This document shows positions 12,493 through 45,366 of a DNA stretch of 64,000 bases, in pieces. Made by a program: the position numbers and the translations under genes. A model generated the notes under the pieces. The model saw nothing but the letters and a program-made list of their open reading frames with translations. It had not been told where the DNA came from and ran no database searches. Numbering within the stretch: position 1 is the first letter of the stretch; every line of letters begins with the position of its first letter. The stretch is from Amoebidium appalachense. Its lineage: Eukaryota; Ichthyosporea. The stretch is taken from NCBI GenBank assembly GCA_963693365.1, contig CAVNZM010000016.1, positions 7,440,001 to 7,504,000 on the forward strand. Direction: 5' to 3'.

Positions 12493-12635
12493 AATATACC
12501 CCAGCAAAACACAAATTCTAAAAATAAACCAGACTGTGAGGCACGTGGCCAATATCAAACCAGTGGCAGCCCGCCCACTACAAGAGTAGGCGTGCAGTTA
12601 CCCTCTTCGTTTCATGCACACACAGATAGGCGGGG
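12216..12635. other. 3' flank of the TMED gene, with T(n)G(n) tract
   Basis: Unique sequence followed by GC-alternating text (CGCGCGTGTGTGCACGCGCG near 12384) and a G-run, T-run, G-run series at 12434-12491. The rest up to the TMED stop codon is unique and may be the 3' untranslated region of the minus-strand gene. Confidence 0.5.
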
Positions 12636-19504
<6,869 letters not shown>

Positions 19505-19980
19505 GGCTGCGTGCACGCAGGTGGGTGGAGTGGGTGGAGGTCGGTGGAGCCACGCGCGTGTCTGTCGCGCACTTCAGCAACAAGCCGTTCCTTCTCAACT
19601 GTTCGCGTGAGTTTTTTGTCGCAGATTTGACAGTCACGCGCAACTGACACAAAACGAAGGGCGTGCTAATAAACGAAGCAGAAGTGTGACCGGAGAAGTC
19701 GGAACACAGTCTTCTTTAGCAACGCAGCAACAGCGAATAGGAAGCCACCAAGATATACTTTATATGGCTTATCGTCTTTCATCGCTGTTTGCGCCATCAG
19801 GTCACTGACGTTAGAGCGCGCATGCGCAGCGCCGGTCGACCGCCCCCTGCACTGCCCCCTCCCGGCCTTATAAACAGGTTAAAACACACGGCCTTTCATC
19901 TATTGCCCCCTCCCGGCCTTATAAACAGGCTAAAACACACGGCTTTTCATCGACATTGAAGCCTTTTCCCTCAGCCCACA
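19505..19980. promoter_or_regulatory. TMED upstream region with a duplicated TATA-like module
   Basis: Bases about 19851-19950 contain two tandem copies, 51 bp apart, of GCCCCCTCCCGGCCTTATAA followed by ACAGG(T/C)TAAAACACACGG. Each carries a CTTATAAA box on the plus strand and a GC-rich element just before it. The module points away from the TMED gene. A GCGCGCATGCGCAG element is near 19815. The repeat may be a bidirectional promoter part or a remnant of an unrelated element. Confidence 0.45.
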
Positions 19981-20017
19981 CTCTACATACAACGTCTCAC
20001 ATAAGCTCGTCTCTGAT

Positions 20018-20027
20018 AGGTTTGCCT

Positions 20028-20059
<32 letters not shown>

Positions 20060-20134
20060 CCCCCCCCCCCCCCCCCCCTCGCCCCCCTCCCCCCTCCTCC
20101 CCGGTTCCGAAAATTTTAAAGACTGACCGACTGT

Positions 20135-20204
<70 letters not shown>

Positions 20205-20226
20205 GTGTGCGTGTGTGCGCGCGCGC

Positions 20227-20275
<49 letters not shown>

Positions 20276-20355
20276 GGGGGGGGGGGGGAGGGGGAGGGGG
20301 GGGGGGGGGGGGAGAGGGGGGGGGGGCGGGGAAGAGGGGGGGGGGGGGGGGGGGG
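20018..20355. repeat. C-runs, (GT)n, (GC)n and G-runs
   Basis: C-rich run at 20026-20085, then a (GT)n array from 20133 interrupted by an alternating GCGCGC stretch (about 20216-20241), then G-runs to 20355. The array is near symmetric: C-run, alternating block, G-run. Confidence 0.85.
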
Positions 20356-20452
20356 TTACTAACAGGTTTCATTTAGGATTACAACTTTGATAATTCACCG
20401 TGATAGTATGAAATAAACAGTACTAATATGCACTACTATTTTATTTGGAAAA

Positions 20453-20513
20453 AATTAAGATTCTAGGGGCTACCAAGAGCTGAGCCTGAAGAAAGAACAA
20501 GATAACGGAGAGG
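20453..20513 (+). repeat. Dispersed repeat family A, copy 2
   Basis: Core TCTAGGGGCTACCAAGAGCTG, then an A-rich spacer and CAAGATAACGGAGAGG. It lies about 170 bp upstream of a LINE-like coding fragment, which suggests that family A is part of that element. Confidence 0.6.
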
Positions 20514-20679
20514 AGGGGGAGGAGAGAGGGGGGCGAGGGGGAGGGGAGAGGGGAGAGCCGAGGGATGCTCTGACTTCCTTATATACTCACCTCTCCCTTC
20601 TTTCCTTCCCTCTCTCTCTCCTTTTCCCCCGGGCACAAATACAAATAAACCCCGCAAAAGTGTGCGTGTGACTTTGGAC

Positions 20680-21311
20680 TGCCACTTACTTATTAGACAT
20701 GTACACAATCACAAGATAATTACGCAATATAACAAATGGAAAAAGATACCACACGACACCAGACCCGATGAAAGCATACACCTTGAAAAACTAAAAATGT
20801 CTCGTTTTATATATAATGACCGCCATAACCATATGGCCAAATATGACACTCGCAAATGTGTAACACCTAAATACATATTACCTTCCTGTAGAATTGGTCT
20901 TTCTCTAGCTGATGGTATTATTGATCACATACCATGCTTTTACTGCCAGTACACGTGCTATACAGTGGAGATCTAATAAGTATAAGGTGGCATCGTTTGC
21001 ATGCCCAAACAACACACACACACACCATTTTAAACGGTCATGTATCGCCAAATGTAGTTTGATAGACCACATAATACCGCAACACACACACGTCACATTC
21101 ACAACAGACACCCAGAAAGATAGCCTACCTGAAAATTACAACATCCTTGATTTTATACTAAACACGCGTATCTACGACCTGTTTATTAGATGTATTGATT
21201 GGCTTGAGAAACACATCATTACAAAATTCTAGCGCACACACACACACAAACACACACACACACACACACACACACAACCAGCTGATACCGAGTGTCCCAG
21301 GGGAGCCCGAA

Positions 21312-21344
<33 letters not shown>
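20680..21344 (+). mobile_element. LINE-like retrotransposon 3' fragment with poly(A) tail
   Basis: Two overlapping frames (about 20662-20976 and 20912-21232) need a frameshift near 20930 to read as one protein. The second contains QWRSNKY, then CPNNTHTHHFKRSC..KC and ends LDFILN...YDLFIRCIDWL before a TAG. It matches in layout the fragments at 21362-21697 and 30770-31371 (W-R-x-N, Cys/His cluster, LDFLLN, IRCL). A CA repeat, AATAAA and a run of about 32 A at 21311-21344 follow, which is what a reverse-transcribed 3' end looks like. The Cys/His cluster near a C-terminus is typical of non-LTR retrotransposon ORF2, but no reverse transcriptase core is present here, so the family name is inferred. 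Confidence 0.5.
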
Positions 21345-21345
<1 letters not shown>

Positions 21346-21790
21346 GGGGAACCCCAGCTAATTGATTTTTCTTATGGATACCACCCTAGTAGATAAGTCT
21401 GTATGGTGCTCTGATGTTGATATTGCCTGGGAAGTTGTGCAGTGGCGCTGTAATTCTTGTTTTCATCGCCGCTGGTGCCACTTTTGTGCTGACCTTTTTA
21501 ATCGCAAGCATGTTGATAGGTGTGAATTTTTATGTCGCGTTTTACCTCTTTCCCTCCGGGTATCTGCTACACTAGCTGGCAATGTGAACACTTTAGACTT
21601 TTTGTTGAATTCTGTAGGTCGTCACATTGAGTATTTATATGATTTTCACACAGTGTTCAGGTATCTCAGTATGCACTTGTTACTGGATAACTCGTGAAGT
21701 TTTTATTGTCTTCTCAGTATGCCGTGCATACTTGCATATCTTTCCGTCGAATAAATCCAGTCAAAAGATTTTTTTTCTTTTTTTTCTTAG
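21345..21790 (+). mobile_element. Second LINE-like C-terminal fragment
   Basis: The frame 21362-21697 reads DIAWEVVQWRCNSCFHRRWC, H-FCADLFNRKHVDRCEFLC and then LDFLLNSVGRHIEYLYDFH. It begins directly after the poly(A) run of the previous fragment, so one copy is inserted next to, or derived in tandem with, the other. AATAAA is at about 21749. The CxxC...HxxxC spacing is cleaner here than in its neighbour. Confidence 0.45.
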
Positions 21791-22923
<1,133 letters not shown>

Positions 22924-22931
22924 GATACTGT

Positions 22932-23015
22932 GATAATGAACCCTACGGCCGAGAACCTTAAGGATCTAGACCCCATCCTCGATTGAGCTGTTATCTTAGA
23001 AGTGAGTGACCCCTG
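22932..23015 (+). repeat. Dispersed repeat family B, copy 2
   Basis: GATAATGAACCCTACGGCCG through TTATCTTAGAAGTGAGTGAC, about 75 percent like the copy at 4536-4624 and again directly after a G-run. Confidence 0.6.
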
Positions 23016-23133
23016 CAGTGTGTGTGCCGTTACCACGCTGCATAATCATAGAGGCTCCAAAGTCTTTCCGGAAGCCGTTGAACACTGTCAGAAGTGTGCA
23101 CACAATAGAATGATTATCTAGGTTTCCCCTCCC

Positions 23134-23177
<44 letters not shown>

Positions 23178-24157
23178 AAAAAAAAAAAAAAAGAGGAAAA
23201 GAAAGAAAGAAAGAAAGGAAGAAAGAACAGACTTCGTGGTGTGGCGTCACAAGGCCATTCACGTTAGTTATTGAAAGGCATGCACAACCGGCCACAGTTT
23301 TGTAGTGTCAGTGTACATGACTGAATAAATCATCAAAGCACAGGCGGCTCGGGTGGAAGCTATGTACCCTGCAAGTACCATTTTTGGTTTGCTTTTCCCT
23401 TAACATTCGCCGTTCAAATTCGGGTCGCCGGGTGTACATCCATATTTTTATTCAGTGGCGGGATCATTGCACTTAATTGGCGGCTCCGCAGAAAAGGTCC
23501 CCCCTCCCCTCCCCTCCTCCTCCTCCCTCCCCACCCTCCCCCCCCCCATTTCCCCCTGTACCCTCCCCCCCCCCCCCTCCCCCCCTTTCCGGGCCGGGGC
23601 GGGTAAGCGCTGATGATTAAGTTATCCGGTGCAGCTACATAAGTGCCAACATGAGCCCCGGTTATTTTGCTGCACCTGGTAGTTTAGTGCAACCTCCAAC
23701 ACCACACCCACATTCCACCACCGGAGATGAACCAATGAGACACCGCGCTTAAAGTTTAATCACAGGTTTTGAGTGGAGGGGAGCCTGGTGCTATGTACCC
23801 GCAGGCAAGGCTGGGGTGAAGAACCCTGGGCTAAGTGTGTACTAATAGTTAGGTAATTACAACCCTATTAGTGATGGTGTTTTGGCTTAAACTAATGGCA
23901 CCATAGCACCCCAGATAGAGGATAGTTGGTGCTGGGTGGAAGAACGTTGAAGACGGTAGTTCTCCTAAGGGCCCCATTCGGGGTCCCTCCGGGAACAAAA
24001 CGGACAAAGGGATAAAATGAAAAAAAAAGGTAGTCTGGTGCAAAGGCATAGTTGATCGTTGGTGGTGGGAAGGTTGAGAAGTTGAAACTGTCAGAGGCAA
24101 AAGTTCTAACTGAGTGGCATGCATGGCGGTGAGGGGAAAACCCGGACGTTGCCGTGG

Positions 24158-24189
<32 letters not shown>

Positions 24190-24351
24190 ATAGTATCCCT
24201 CGGCCGTGCTGCAGCCTCCCACATGTGTCCATATGTACCATCTACCGCCCAGGGTTAGACCTGCAACAGTGTGCTAGCTGTGTTTTTGAGCTTCGACACA
24301 GCCTACATGACAGTAAGAATAGCCATGTAGTGCTATTAAATCATGGTGGAT

Positions 24352-24398
<47 letters not shown>

Positions 24399-24545
24399 AT
24401 GCGCGCGCTCCCGTGTGTGTACTGTATGGTTACGGTTGGGGGGAGGGCGGGGGGGGGGGGGGGGGGGGGGGGAGAATGGGTAGTGAAAAAGAAACTTAGC
24501 CATACTCAAATCGACCGTCACGTAACTTAGGGCACAGCATATCCA

Positions 24546-24580
<35 letters not shown>

Positions 24581-25221
24581 CCTCCCCTCCCCTCTTAATC
24601 CCCGGGGTCAACCCGTGCCTATTCAAATACAAACTTCCTAGGCCAGGCCGACTGATCAGCATAGCACCTTTCATACGTGGTGGGGACCCTAACTGGCAGA
24701 GCGAAGCATCTCCCCCCCCACCAAACCACTATCTTAGCGCACAAAAGGCCGGGTCCTACCACCTACCGACACGACCAGTTCTTAGTCAGTGCCCCCCCCC
24801 CCCCTCCCCCCCCCCCCCCCCCCCCCCAAAAAAAGGTGATAACGCAAGCCACCTGCCCCCGCCCCCGCCCCCCCCCTCCCCCCCCTCCCCCTCCCCCCCC
24901 CCAAAAGAAAATAAAAAAATTGGTGGCTCAACTCCACACACCCATCCTCCACCCTTTGCACATGGTGCATTTTTGCTTTTTTTTTTGTCCCTGGTCAACA
25001 CTTCTATTTCTGGTTGGGCAGTCAGCATTGCATTTCGATTCAGCCTTGTGCATGTGAATGCACGCAGTGGAAATGTTAGAATTGACACTGTCATGGTGTG
25101 TGCCCCCCATCCCCCCCCCCCCCCCCCCCCCCCTCCCTCCCTCCCCCCCCCCCCCCTCCCTCCCCCTCCCCCCCCCCCCCCTCCCTCCCCTCCCCCCCCC
25201 CCCCCTCCCCCTCCCCCCCCC

Positions 25222-25254
<33 letters not shown>

Positions 25255-25520
25255 GGGTAGCACGTAAGTATCTCAGAGTCACAGTGGTGTAAGGTAGCAC
25301 TCTTAATGACCGACTGAGACCTGTCAGCTGTGTCTCACGTATGAACTTCTCCCACAGGGAGGAATTCACATTCGGCTGGGGACCAGACAATTCCAGATGG
25401 AAACCGGATATTGTCATTGGTCTACTACAAATAGACACTATAGTCTGATTGGTCACCACATGGCTAAATAGGATTGGCCCTACGCCAAACGATCCCTACC
25501 GGCTATACCCGCACTTATAC
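23016..25520. other. Intergenic, homopolymer-rich, no gene recognised
   Basis: C(n)A(n) tract at 23139-23192; unique sequence 23200-24150 with C-rich patches; G-run at 24160-24189; (GT)n at 24353-24397; C-rich blocks at 24547-24580, 24793-24836, 24860-24910 and 25107-25252. Unique sequence at 25253-25520 has a short open frame on the minus strand without recognised similarity. Confidence 0.45.
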
Positions 25521-26239
25521 CATATATGGTAAGTATGGTTTGGAGGCATGGGGATGATGGCATCACTAGATGGAGTGTGGCTTGCTCATACACATGCACA
25601 CCCATGATACTTTATCCCCCCCCCCCCTCCCCCCCCATCCCCCCCTCCTGCCGCTCCTCTCTCATCCCCCCATCTCCCCCCCCCCCCCCCCCTCCCCCCC
25701 CCCCCCCCCCGCCCTACCCCTCTCCTTCGGTGTACGCGCATAGCTATGTTTCTGACACAAGGGCGGGTAGTGATAGTGCATTGGGTAATGGTATAAAAGC
25801 CCGTGATTGAATCATGCGTGCATCCTGTGTGTGCGAGCAAGCATGCATATGTACGTGTGCGTGTATCTATTGTTCCTGAGTGCGTGCTCCTGTAGATACT
25901 GCACTTGCATCACACACACCCCACTCAGACGGTAGATCCCAGATCCCCCCCCCCCCCCCCCCCCCCCTCCACAGGTCCCCTTTCTCATCCCCCTGCCCTC
26001 CCTTGGTTGGGCCGTGAGTGGGTGGGTAGGTGGAGGAGACAGGTTGGGGTGCGGTGTGCGAGATGGGTGCGTGTGTGTGTGTGTGTGCCAGTGTGTGTGT
26101 GTGGGCAGGGCCGGGGGGGAGAGGGGAGAGGGGAGGGGGGGGGGGGGGAAGTACACATACACATATACACAGGCCTGTGCCCTGGGCGAACAGAAATAAT
26201 ATTAGAGCCACGTGTGTGCGTGTGTGCGTGCGTGTGTGC

Positions 26240-26285
<46 letters not shown>

Positions 26286-26545
26286 ATGGTGCCGCTGTGG
26301 GTGTTACGATACGTAGGATCATGTGTCACATCATTTTCTACGTAGGATCATGTGTCACATCATTTTCAAATTTGTGTGTGTGTGTGTGTGCGTGCGCGCG
26401 TTTGTGCGTGCACGTATATTTGTACGTGTGTGCGCACACCTGTGCAACACACGGTGCTTTTTTTTGGTGTGTCTGTGTAATGGCACGTGTGCGCGTGTGT
26501 GCGGGTATGTGCACTTTATGCCTCGAGTTTGCAGCGTAAAGCCCC

Positions 26546-26594
<49 letters not shown>

Positions 26595-26671
26595 TGTGTG
26601 AGTGTGATACATGTATGCGTGATTCTGCATGTGTGAATGTGTGCCAAGGTGTGCATCTGTGTTCGTGTGCG

Positions 26672-26716
<45 letters not shown>

Positions 26717-26810
26717 CTGTATGTGCGTATGCGGGTGTGTGTGTGTGTGCGTGTTAGTATGTGTGTGTGTGTGTGTGTGTTTCACAGTGTGTGCGTGTGT
26801 GCACGTGTAT

Positions 26811-26855
<45 letters not shown>

Positions 26856-26941
26856 TGTGTGTGTGTGTGCGTGTATGTGTATGTGTGTGTGTGTATGTGT
26901 GTGCGTGCGCGTACATGTGTGTGTATGTGTGTGTGTGCCAC

Positions 26942-27017
<76 letters not shown>

Positions 27018-27060
27018 CGTTGAAGGAGTCCGACGCTGTAAGTATGTGGAACGTGGGTTC
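25521..27060. repeat. C-runs and degenerate (GT)n block with a 32-bp tandem duplication
   Basis: C-rich runs at 25616-25711 and 25945-25968, G-rich at 26111-26149, and then GT-rich text to 27018. At 26308-26370 the unit TACGTAGGATCATGTGTCAC ATCATTTTC occurs twice in tandem with no mismatch. The alternating purine-pyrimidine stretch 26550-27020 is almost unbroken. Confidence 0.75.
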
Positions 27061-27964
27061 GTGTACAACAATTATAACGCTATATTAGCGACCTCTGCCA
27101 CACAGGCTGAAAAATCTTGGTTGTGAAGCTCGTGCAAACACCGTGCCACACAGACACAACCCCTGTACAGCACCTTGACCCAGAGCTCGTGCCATCGTAA
27201 CACATGGGTAGGTAACGTACAACAGGTACAAAAAAAATAATTGTCTTTGCGTTATAGTGAGCTTGTTGTGTGTCAAAGGAAGCATGGTCCTTGGGGTATT
27301 ACACGGAAAGCAACAAGCCCACCAGGACAACAGACCGTTACGACGCGTGTATGTCTGCAATAAATGTTGGTGTCCCGTTCCGGAAGTGTTGGAACAGTTG
27401 GGTTTCGTAGCTGGAGGCTGATTGGTCAACTAACCAAAAGGAATTTCGGCGGGGCATTTCGATGATTTGATTGGGTGCAACAAACTTTAGTGACCAATTG
27501 TAATTCAGTGTGTATACTATTGGTCCAGTAATCCGTCAATACAGTTTTATTGGGTGTAACCAAATATGGAGAAGAATGCAGAGCGAAAAGCCACGGATTT
27601 TCTGTGAGCCAGAATCCTTATGCGAAAAACATACAAGAGGGTTTATATAAGACATTCATTTCAAAAGAACTTTTATTAGAAATGATGCTTATGATTTCTG
27701 TATAAAGACTGAAGCTAGTTCAAAGAAGATGGTTCGCACTAGCCTGGTGTACTGCTGGCAGAGGAAGTGTGAGCTATGATTGGATAACTGTCACTGCTAT
27801 TTGATGCCGCATTGTCAGAGAGGCTCACCAGCAGCAGCCGGCGATAAAAACTCCCTGCCCGCGCCTGCCACCCCACACAATTCAAACACTGTGTGTTCAG
27901 CAACAACTTCAGACTTGACCCTTACACACCCATCAGCCCTAGTGTTTTCTAGCCATAGACCAAG
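27061..27964 (+). promoter_or_regulatory. Upstream region of the 27965 gene, CCAAT-rich with TATA box
   Basis: Inverted and direct CCAAT motifs occur at about 27420 (GATTGGTCAAC), 27467 (GATTGGGTGC), 27492 (GACCAATTG), 27519 (TATTGGTCC), 27547 (TATTGGGTG) and 27778 (GATTGGATAAC). A TTTATATAAG box at 27636-27645 faces the gene. The ATG is 320 bp further on, leaving room for a 5' untranslated region. Six CCAAT motifs in 370 bp is dense for chance in a sequence that is otherwise balanced. Confidence 0.5.
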
Positions 27965-28577
27965 ATGATGTTCAGCAGAGTAGTTGTTGCTGCGACCCTA
28001 GCGGCAGTTGCGCAACATGTGCACAGCGTGCCGGTGCGCGTTGCACCCGGGCAGGACATGATGCTGCAGGTGGGCAGCGGGCAGGACGTCTACCGGGTGG
28101 TGCCCATTATTGCCGCCAACAGTGCAGACACAGCCATGGTGGCCCCACAGGGCAAGAGGGTGGTCGTCACGGTCACCACTGAGCGCGGCGGCATCACGGC
28201 ACCGTTCAGGCGCATGCTGCAGCGGCTGCTGCCTGCATCCATTCGAGATAGGATTGGTGGGCCCGTGAGGAACGAGGTGTCGGTGCCAATTTCTACGGGC
28301 CAGCAGGTGAGTGGACTAGGGGTAGGGGTGTGTGCAGGTTGGGTGTACGGAGGAGAAAAGCTATGAGGCATTAATGAAATGGAAAGTGCTGTGGAAGTGT
28401 CGCTGTATGTGATGACTTCTGGATACCAAGCCTTACTTTGTTGAGCTGGCTCATTTCTTGTCATGGCTGTAATGTGAATGTTTTCGAATTCGTGGTGCCG
28501 GATTCTTCTTCTTCTTCTTTTTTTCCCATTCTGTATTTCTATTTGTATTTCTGGGGGGGGGGGGGGGGGGAGGGGAA

Positions 28578-28611
<34 letters not shown>

Positions 28612-29113
28612 AATGCGTATGCGAGTCAATGAACCATCTGAATATGCCTCGTGGATTGTGATTCGTGCGGGTAATTGGTAGTAGTGAAGGCCACCTGACG
28701 GATTTAGCCTTCAAGTTGTGCAAACAAATGGCTCCTTCCCATACCCATATCCACCAAGGTATACCGGCCAGACCACTAACTGAACACTGTGTGCACAGGG
28801 CAAGAGTGTTGTGGAGATCACGGTGACCCACCGCAACACATTCCTGCAGGTGCTGAGCCTGTTTGTGTTTGCCCTCAGCCTGGCCCTCTTTGCCGCCGTC
28901 TGGTGCGGCTGTGCATTCCACTGCGGCCCGGCCCCAGATGGTGAGGTGGAGTTTGAGCTGCGGTTCGGCAACCAATCAGAAAGCGTGAATGCCCAGTTTG
29001 TGCATGCCGCAGACTCGGATGATGAAGACGATGAGGGGGTGGTGGTGGTCGGCACGGTGCCAGCCAGCCAACAAAAGGGAAAGAGTGTGGCTACATCGGT
29101 TGTCGTTGCATAG
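27965..29113 (+). CDS. Unrecognised single-pass membrane protein, two exons, complete
   Basis: Exons 27965-28306 and 28799-29113 join in phase 0 (donor CAG/GTGAGT, acceptor CACAG/GGC) and give 218 residues. Residues 1-21 form a signal peptide (MMFSRVVVAATLAAVAQHVH, then S). A luminal part of about 105 residues is rich in Val, Arg and Gln, with repeated short VxV segments (VPVRV, VVVTVT, VSVPI, VVEITVT), perhaps a beta-sandwich. One transmembrane helix lies at about 129-150 and ends in a Cys cluster (C150, C152, C156). The tail has an acidic block DSDDEDDEG and then Val-rich sequence. The second Met (27968) could also serve as start. I do not recognise the family. The 492-bp intron holds G-runs at 28553-28609. 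Confidence 0.8.
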
Positions 29114-30769
<1,656 letters not shown>

Positions 30770-31371
30770 TACACGCATGCCCGCCGGGCTCGCCCCTCTA
30801 CCTCTTCCCTTCCCCATCGTCTCTGCCCATTGCCGAGCGTTATGTGGAATGGCTGGCGACCCCACCGGAGGTACGGCTAGATCATAGTGTGAATATGAAT
30901 AGTTTCAAGTCTATGGCTGATAGATATCTTTTTACTCTACGTGTTGAGTCCCTTCCGGTGTTAGGACCGCAAAAACACCAACTACTAGTAGCCTATATGG
31001 CGGATACGGTTAGAGAGTCTCGTTCATACATAGATTCGTTTATTCGTAATGTGGTGTGGTGTAAAAACGCAAAGATGATTATGGATTGGCGGTGTAATCG
31101 GTTTCTGGTGTCTCCTGCTCGTATGTGTAATATGTGTGGGGGGCGGTTTACTCGCGGCTGCATATCTATCAATAAGTGCAACCTGTTAGCTAACGTATTA
31201 GAACCGGAGGTTATTGGCGGTTCTATTCTCTTTTCTTCCTCTCTTCCTCCATATGTCCGTTTTAAGATGACTATCCTAGATCACCTTATTAATGCTGCAC
31301 AGTATGATATTGTGATCCGGTGCCTTAACTTTCTTTCGGAGCTACCGATGCTAGCCTCTGCTTACCCATAA
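30770..31371 (+). mobile_element. LINE-like retrotransposon C-terminal fragment (best preserved)
   Basis: An open frame ending in TAA at 31371 reads FKSMADRYLFTLRVESLPVL, then WRCNRF, CNMCGGRFTRGC....KC and ILDHLINAAQYDIVIRCLNF. It shares W-R-C-N, a CxxC...KC cluster, the LD(F/H)L-N motif and IRCL with the fragments at 20680-21344 and 21345-21790. The 5' part (TCTCTGCCCAT..GCG...TGTGGAATG, about 30821-30850) also matches 40862-40892. No reverse transcriptase motifs and no intact start are seen, so it is most likely a 5'-truncated insertion. It could instead be a small multicopy host gene family. Confidence 0.5.
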
Positions 31372-31579
31372 TATGTAATAGGGGTGTCATATACTATGAT
31401 GGCGCTCATTGTTGCTTAGCATGTACATATGCCACTGGCTGCATTTGATTGGCTGCGCTGGAAAACGCAGTAGGCCGTCGAATGTGGCTGGGCCTCCGGC
31501 AGTGTCCACGCAATAAAAAGTGAGTAAACCCCCGGGTGGGGGTGGGGGAGAATGGGCTCCGGTGGGGGGGCCCCGGGGG

Positions 31580-31655
<76 letters not shown>

Positions 31656-31907
31656 GGGGGGGGGGGGGGGGGGGGGGCGGAGGATCACTGGGGATCCGGA
31701 GATACGAGGGAACGGATTCGAATTGCGGGGGCCGGGCATATATGGAAATATTGGATAGCACCGCCTAATGATCCTCGCCCGATTCCGGAGCTCCACTGCG
31801 CCATCGCATGCGCAGGCCTGGGCATACATGGTCCAGATCCCTTATGCATGAAGGAAAAGTTCCTGACAAACCCCAGCGCTGTGCCGGGCCCCCGTCCCCT
31901 CCTCCCA

Positions 31908-31938
<31 letters not shown>

Positions 31939-32923
31939 GGGGCCTCCAACACGTGACTCGACGTAACATGTGCGATCTGTCGGCCCTCATGAATGACGCA
32001 TACAAGCGCGCCCTGGCAGCACCCTGTTTCGGTACGGCGCCATATACAGGGCGATCCAGGGTTGGGCTGGGGGTGGCCAGCTTAACCGTATTGTCTTTGA
32101 CCAATCGTAACGGACAGTTTCTTAATCGTAACGAGGGGGTTCTTGGGGATCTGCAAGCCCAGCCAAAAACGCCCCTCCAGTCACAAAACTCAAAATACGC
32201 GTTTTTATAAATGTAGTATTGCAAAATTACAAGCCCTGGACACTTGTCGGGGTTCGATATTGCTCATGAGAAGCGCTGTAGATATGTTCTTGAACAGAAA
32301 TATTGAAAAAATTAGGTACAGTTAGATATCAGGGGGCCTTAAAGCGTTTAAAATGCTATACATCTGATACGAAAGCTGTTACGACGGCACCCTAACCTTA
32401 TTCGTATGGGGGTCTTTCGTTAATCGTATTTACGACGATTTTTTTTCGTAATCCCCCCGCCCCCTGGGGCGATCATGATTCTGATTGGTGGACTTACTTA
32501 ACTGCCAAATATAGCAAGTGTTTTTACGCATCGGCGCATTACTATTTGCTGTAAATCATGCATGCGACCTGCAACATCACTGGCATCTTCGATGAACACA
32601 GAAAAACTTTTCATTCGGCACACAAGTTTCACTTTTGTTTCACGGCCTATATACTCGCCGGTAGCATGAGTTTTCTTGCAGCGTTTGCTCCCGTTTTAGC
32701 CTTTTCCCTCCATCCCCTCCCTTCGTAACTGCAAGCTCATTCTCTTGTGGCACACAAGCAGCAGTAGGCGCTTGTCTTGCGTACGCCTTCTTTTCTCCCG
32801 CATACACCGCATACACCCCGAAGCTGGGCTAGGATCCCAGCTACGCATAGCCAGCAGCACACAGACGCAGAAAGAGGTGCACAGAACCGTAACTTTGCTC
32901 CCTCAGCTGCCACCACCGCAGAC
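31372..32923. other. Intergenic, 5' of PDK; G-runs and unique sequence
   Basis: A G-run of nearly 75 bases at 31579-31654 and another to 31678 are the longest in the window. A C-run is at 31912-31938. After it, an ATG at 31969 opens MCDLSALMNDAYKRALAAP, with a GTACGG donor-like site soon after; this could be an isolated exon but has no partner. The rest is unique. Cytosine-rich or CCAAT-type elements near the PDK start are not distinctive. Confidence 0.4.
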
Positions 32924-44542
<11,619 letters not shown>

Positions 44543-45366
44543 TCTGTGTGTGTTAGTTATGCTCGGCTGATATGATTAATGTTTTAGGGTTAACCCCACC
44601 AACGTGTTATGGAATGTTGGAAAAGCATGTTCATAGCTTTATACATATTAACGTCTGCATGTTTCATGATGATACTTTGCTTTTGTGCAGCAAATCGCGT
44701 GCACTTGCCGTGCACATTGCAATATCTCTTAACGTGCATTGATTTGCCCAACTTCCCATAAGTACTGCATATATATGTGGGCGCCTTGTGCAGGGCACTC
44801 TGTAGTGTTATCCGTGTTGTTTTGCATGTTTTTAGTATTCGCCAGGCACATATGATTGTGCCTGAGACAAAGTCGTTGATTTAGCACCTAGAATTCCTGA
44901 AATCGATGTACCAATTTCTGCCACATGCCGTGGCTACCTAAACAACACTCACCTTATACATCACGGTGCATCACGGGGCCCAGCAACCTGGTCCCCCCCC
45001 CCCCCCCCCCCCCCCGCCCCCCGTCCGCCTTATGATGACGTCATCATGGTAGGGCACTTGTCGAAGGCTTTTGACTGCTGCTGGGGCCTTTCCTACTTTC
45101 TTGACTTCGAGTGTTTTTGAAGATATACGTGGCATATATACAGAGGCTTTCCAGTCTCTTCAGTGCGTATGTATCCCTTATTATGACGTGCCATATATTC
45201 GTTGTTCACTGTAGTTTTATTTGTAACCTCTTCACGCACCAGCGGCTTGCTTGTGACTAGTGGGACGGTTGTGTGACGTCGACACCGTGTCACTGTGTCT
45301 CCGCCGCCTCGGAGGCACTGCCACTCACAGGCAGTACCTGAGCACGCGGGGGAACGAGGTGGCGCC
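44543..45366. promoter_or_regulatory. Region between PDK and the SLC22A18-like gene
   Basis: Contains the PDK 3' flank, unique sequence, a C-run at 44994-45022 and a possible TATA box GCATATATATGTGG near 44768. The last 120 bases before the ATG are GC-rich and hold GGACGGTTGTGTGACGTCGA, which carries a CRE-like TGACGTCG. No other gene recognised. Confidence 0.35.

Noticed and set aside
31969-32040. Short exon MCDLSALMNDAYKRALAAP
   Set aside because: Protein-like and followed by a donor-like GTACGG, but no partner exon, homology or promoter; kept only as a remark in the intergenic entry.
45256-45285. Copy of the SLC22A18-like exon 1 end (GRLCDV) upstream of its ATG
   Set aside because: Only about 14 of 21 bases match and it lies 5' of the exon, not in the intron, so it is not counted with the splice-site repeats.
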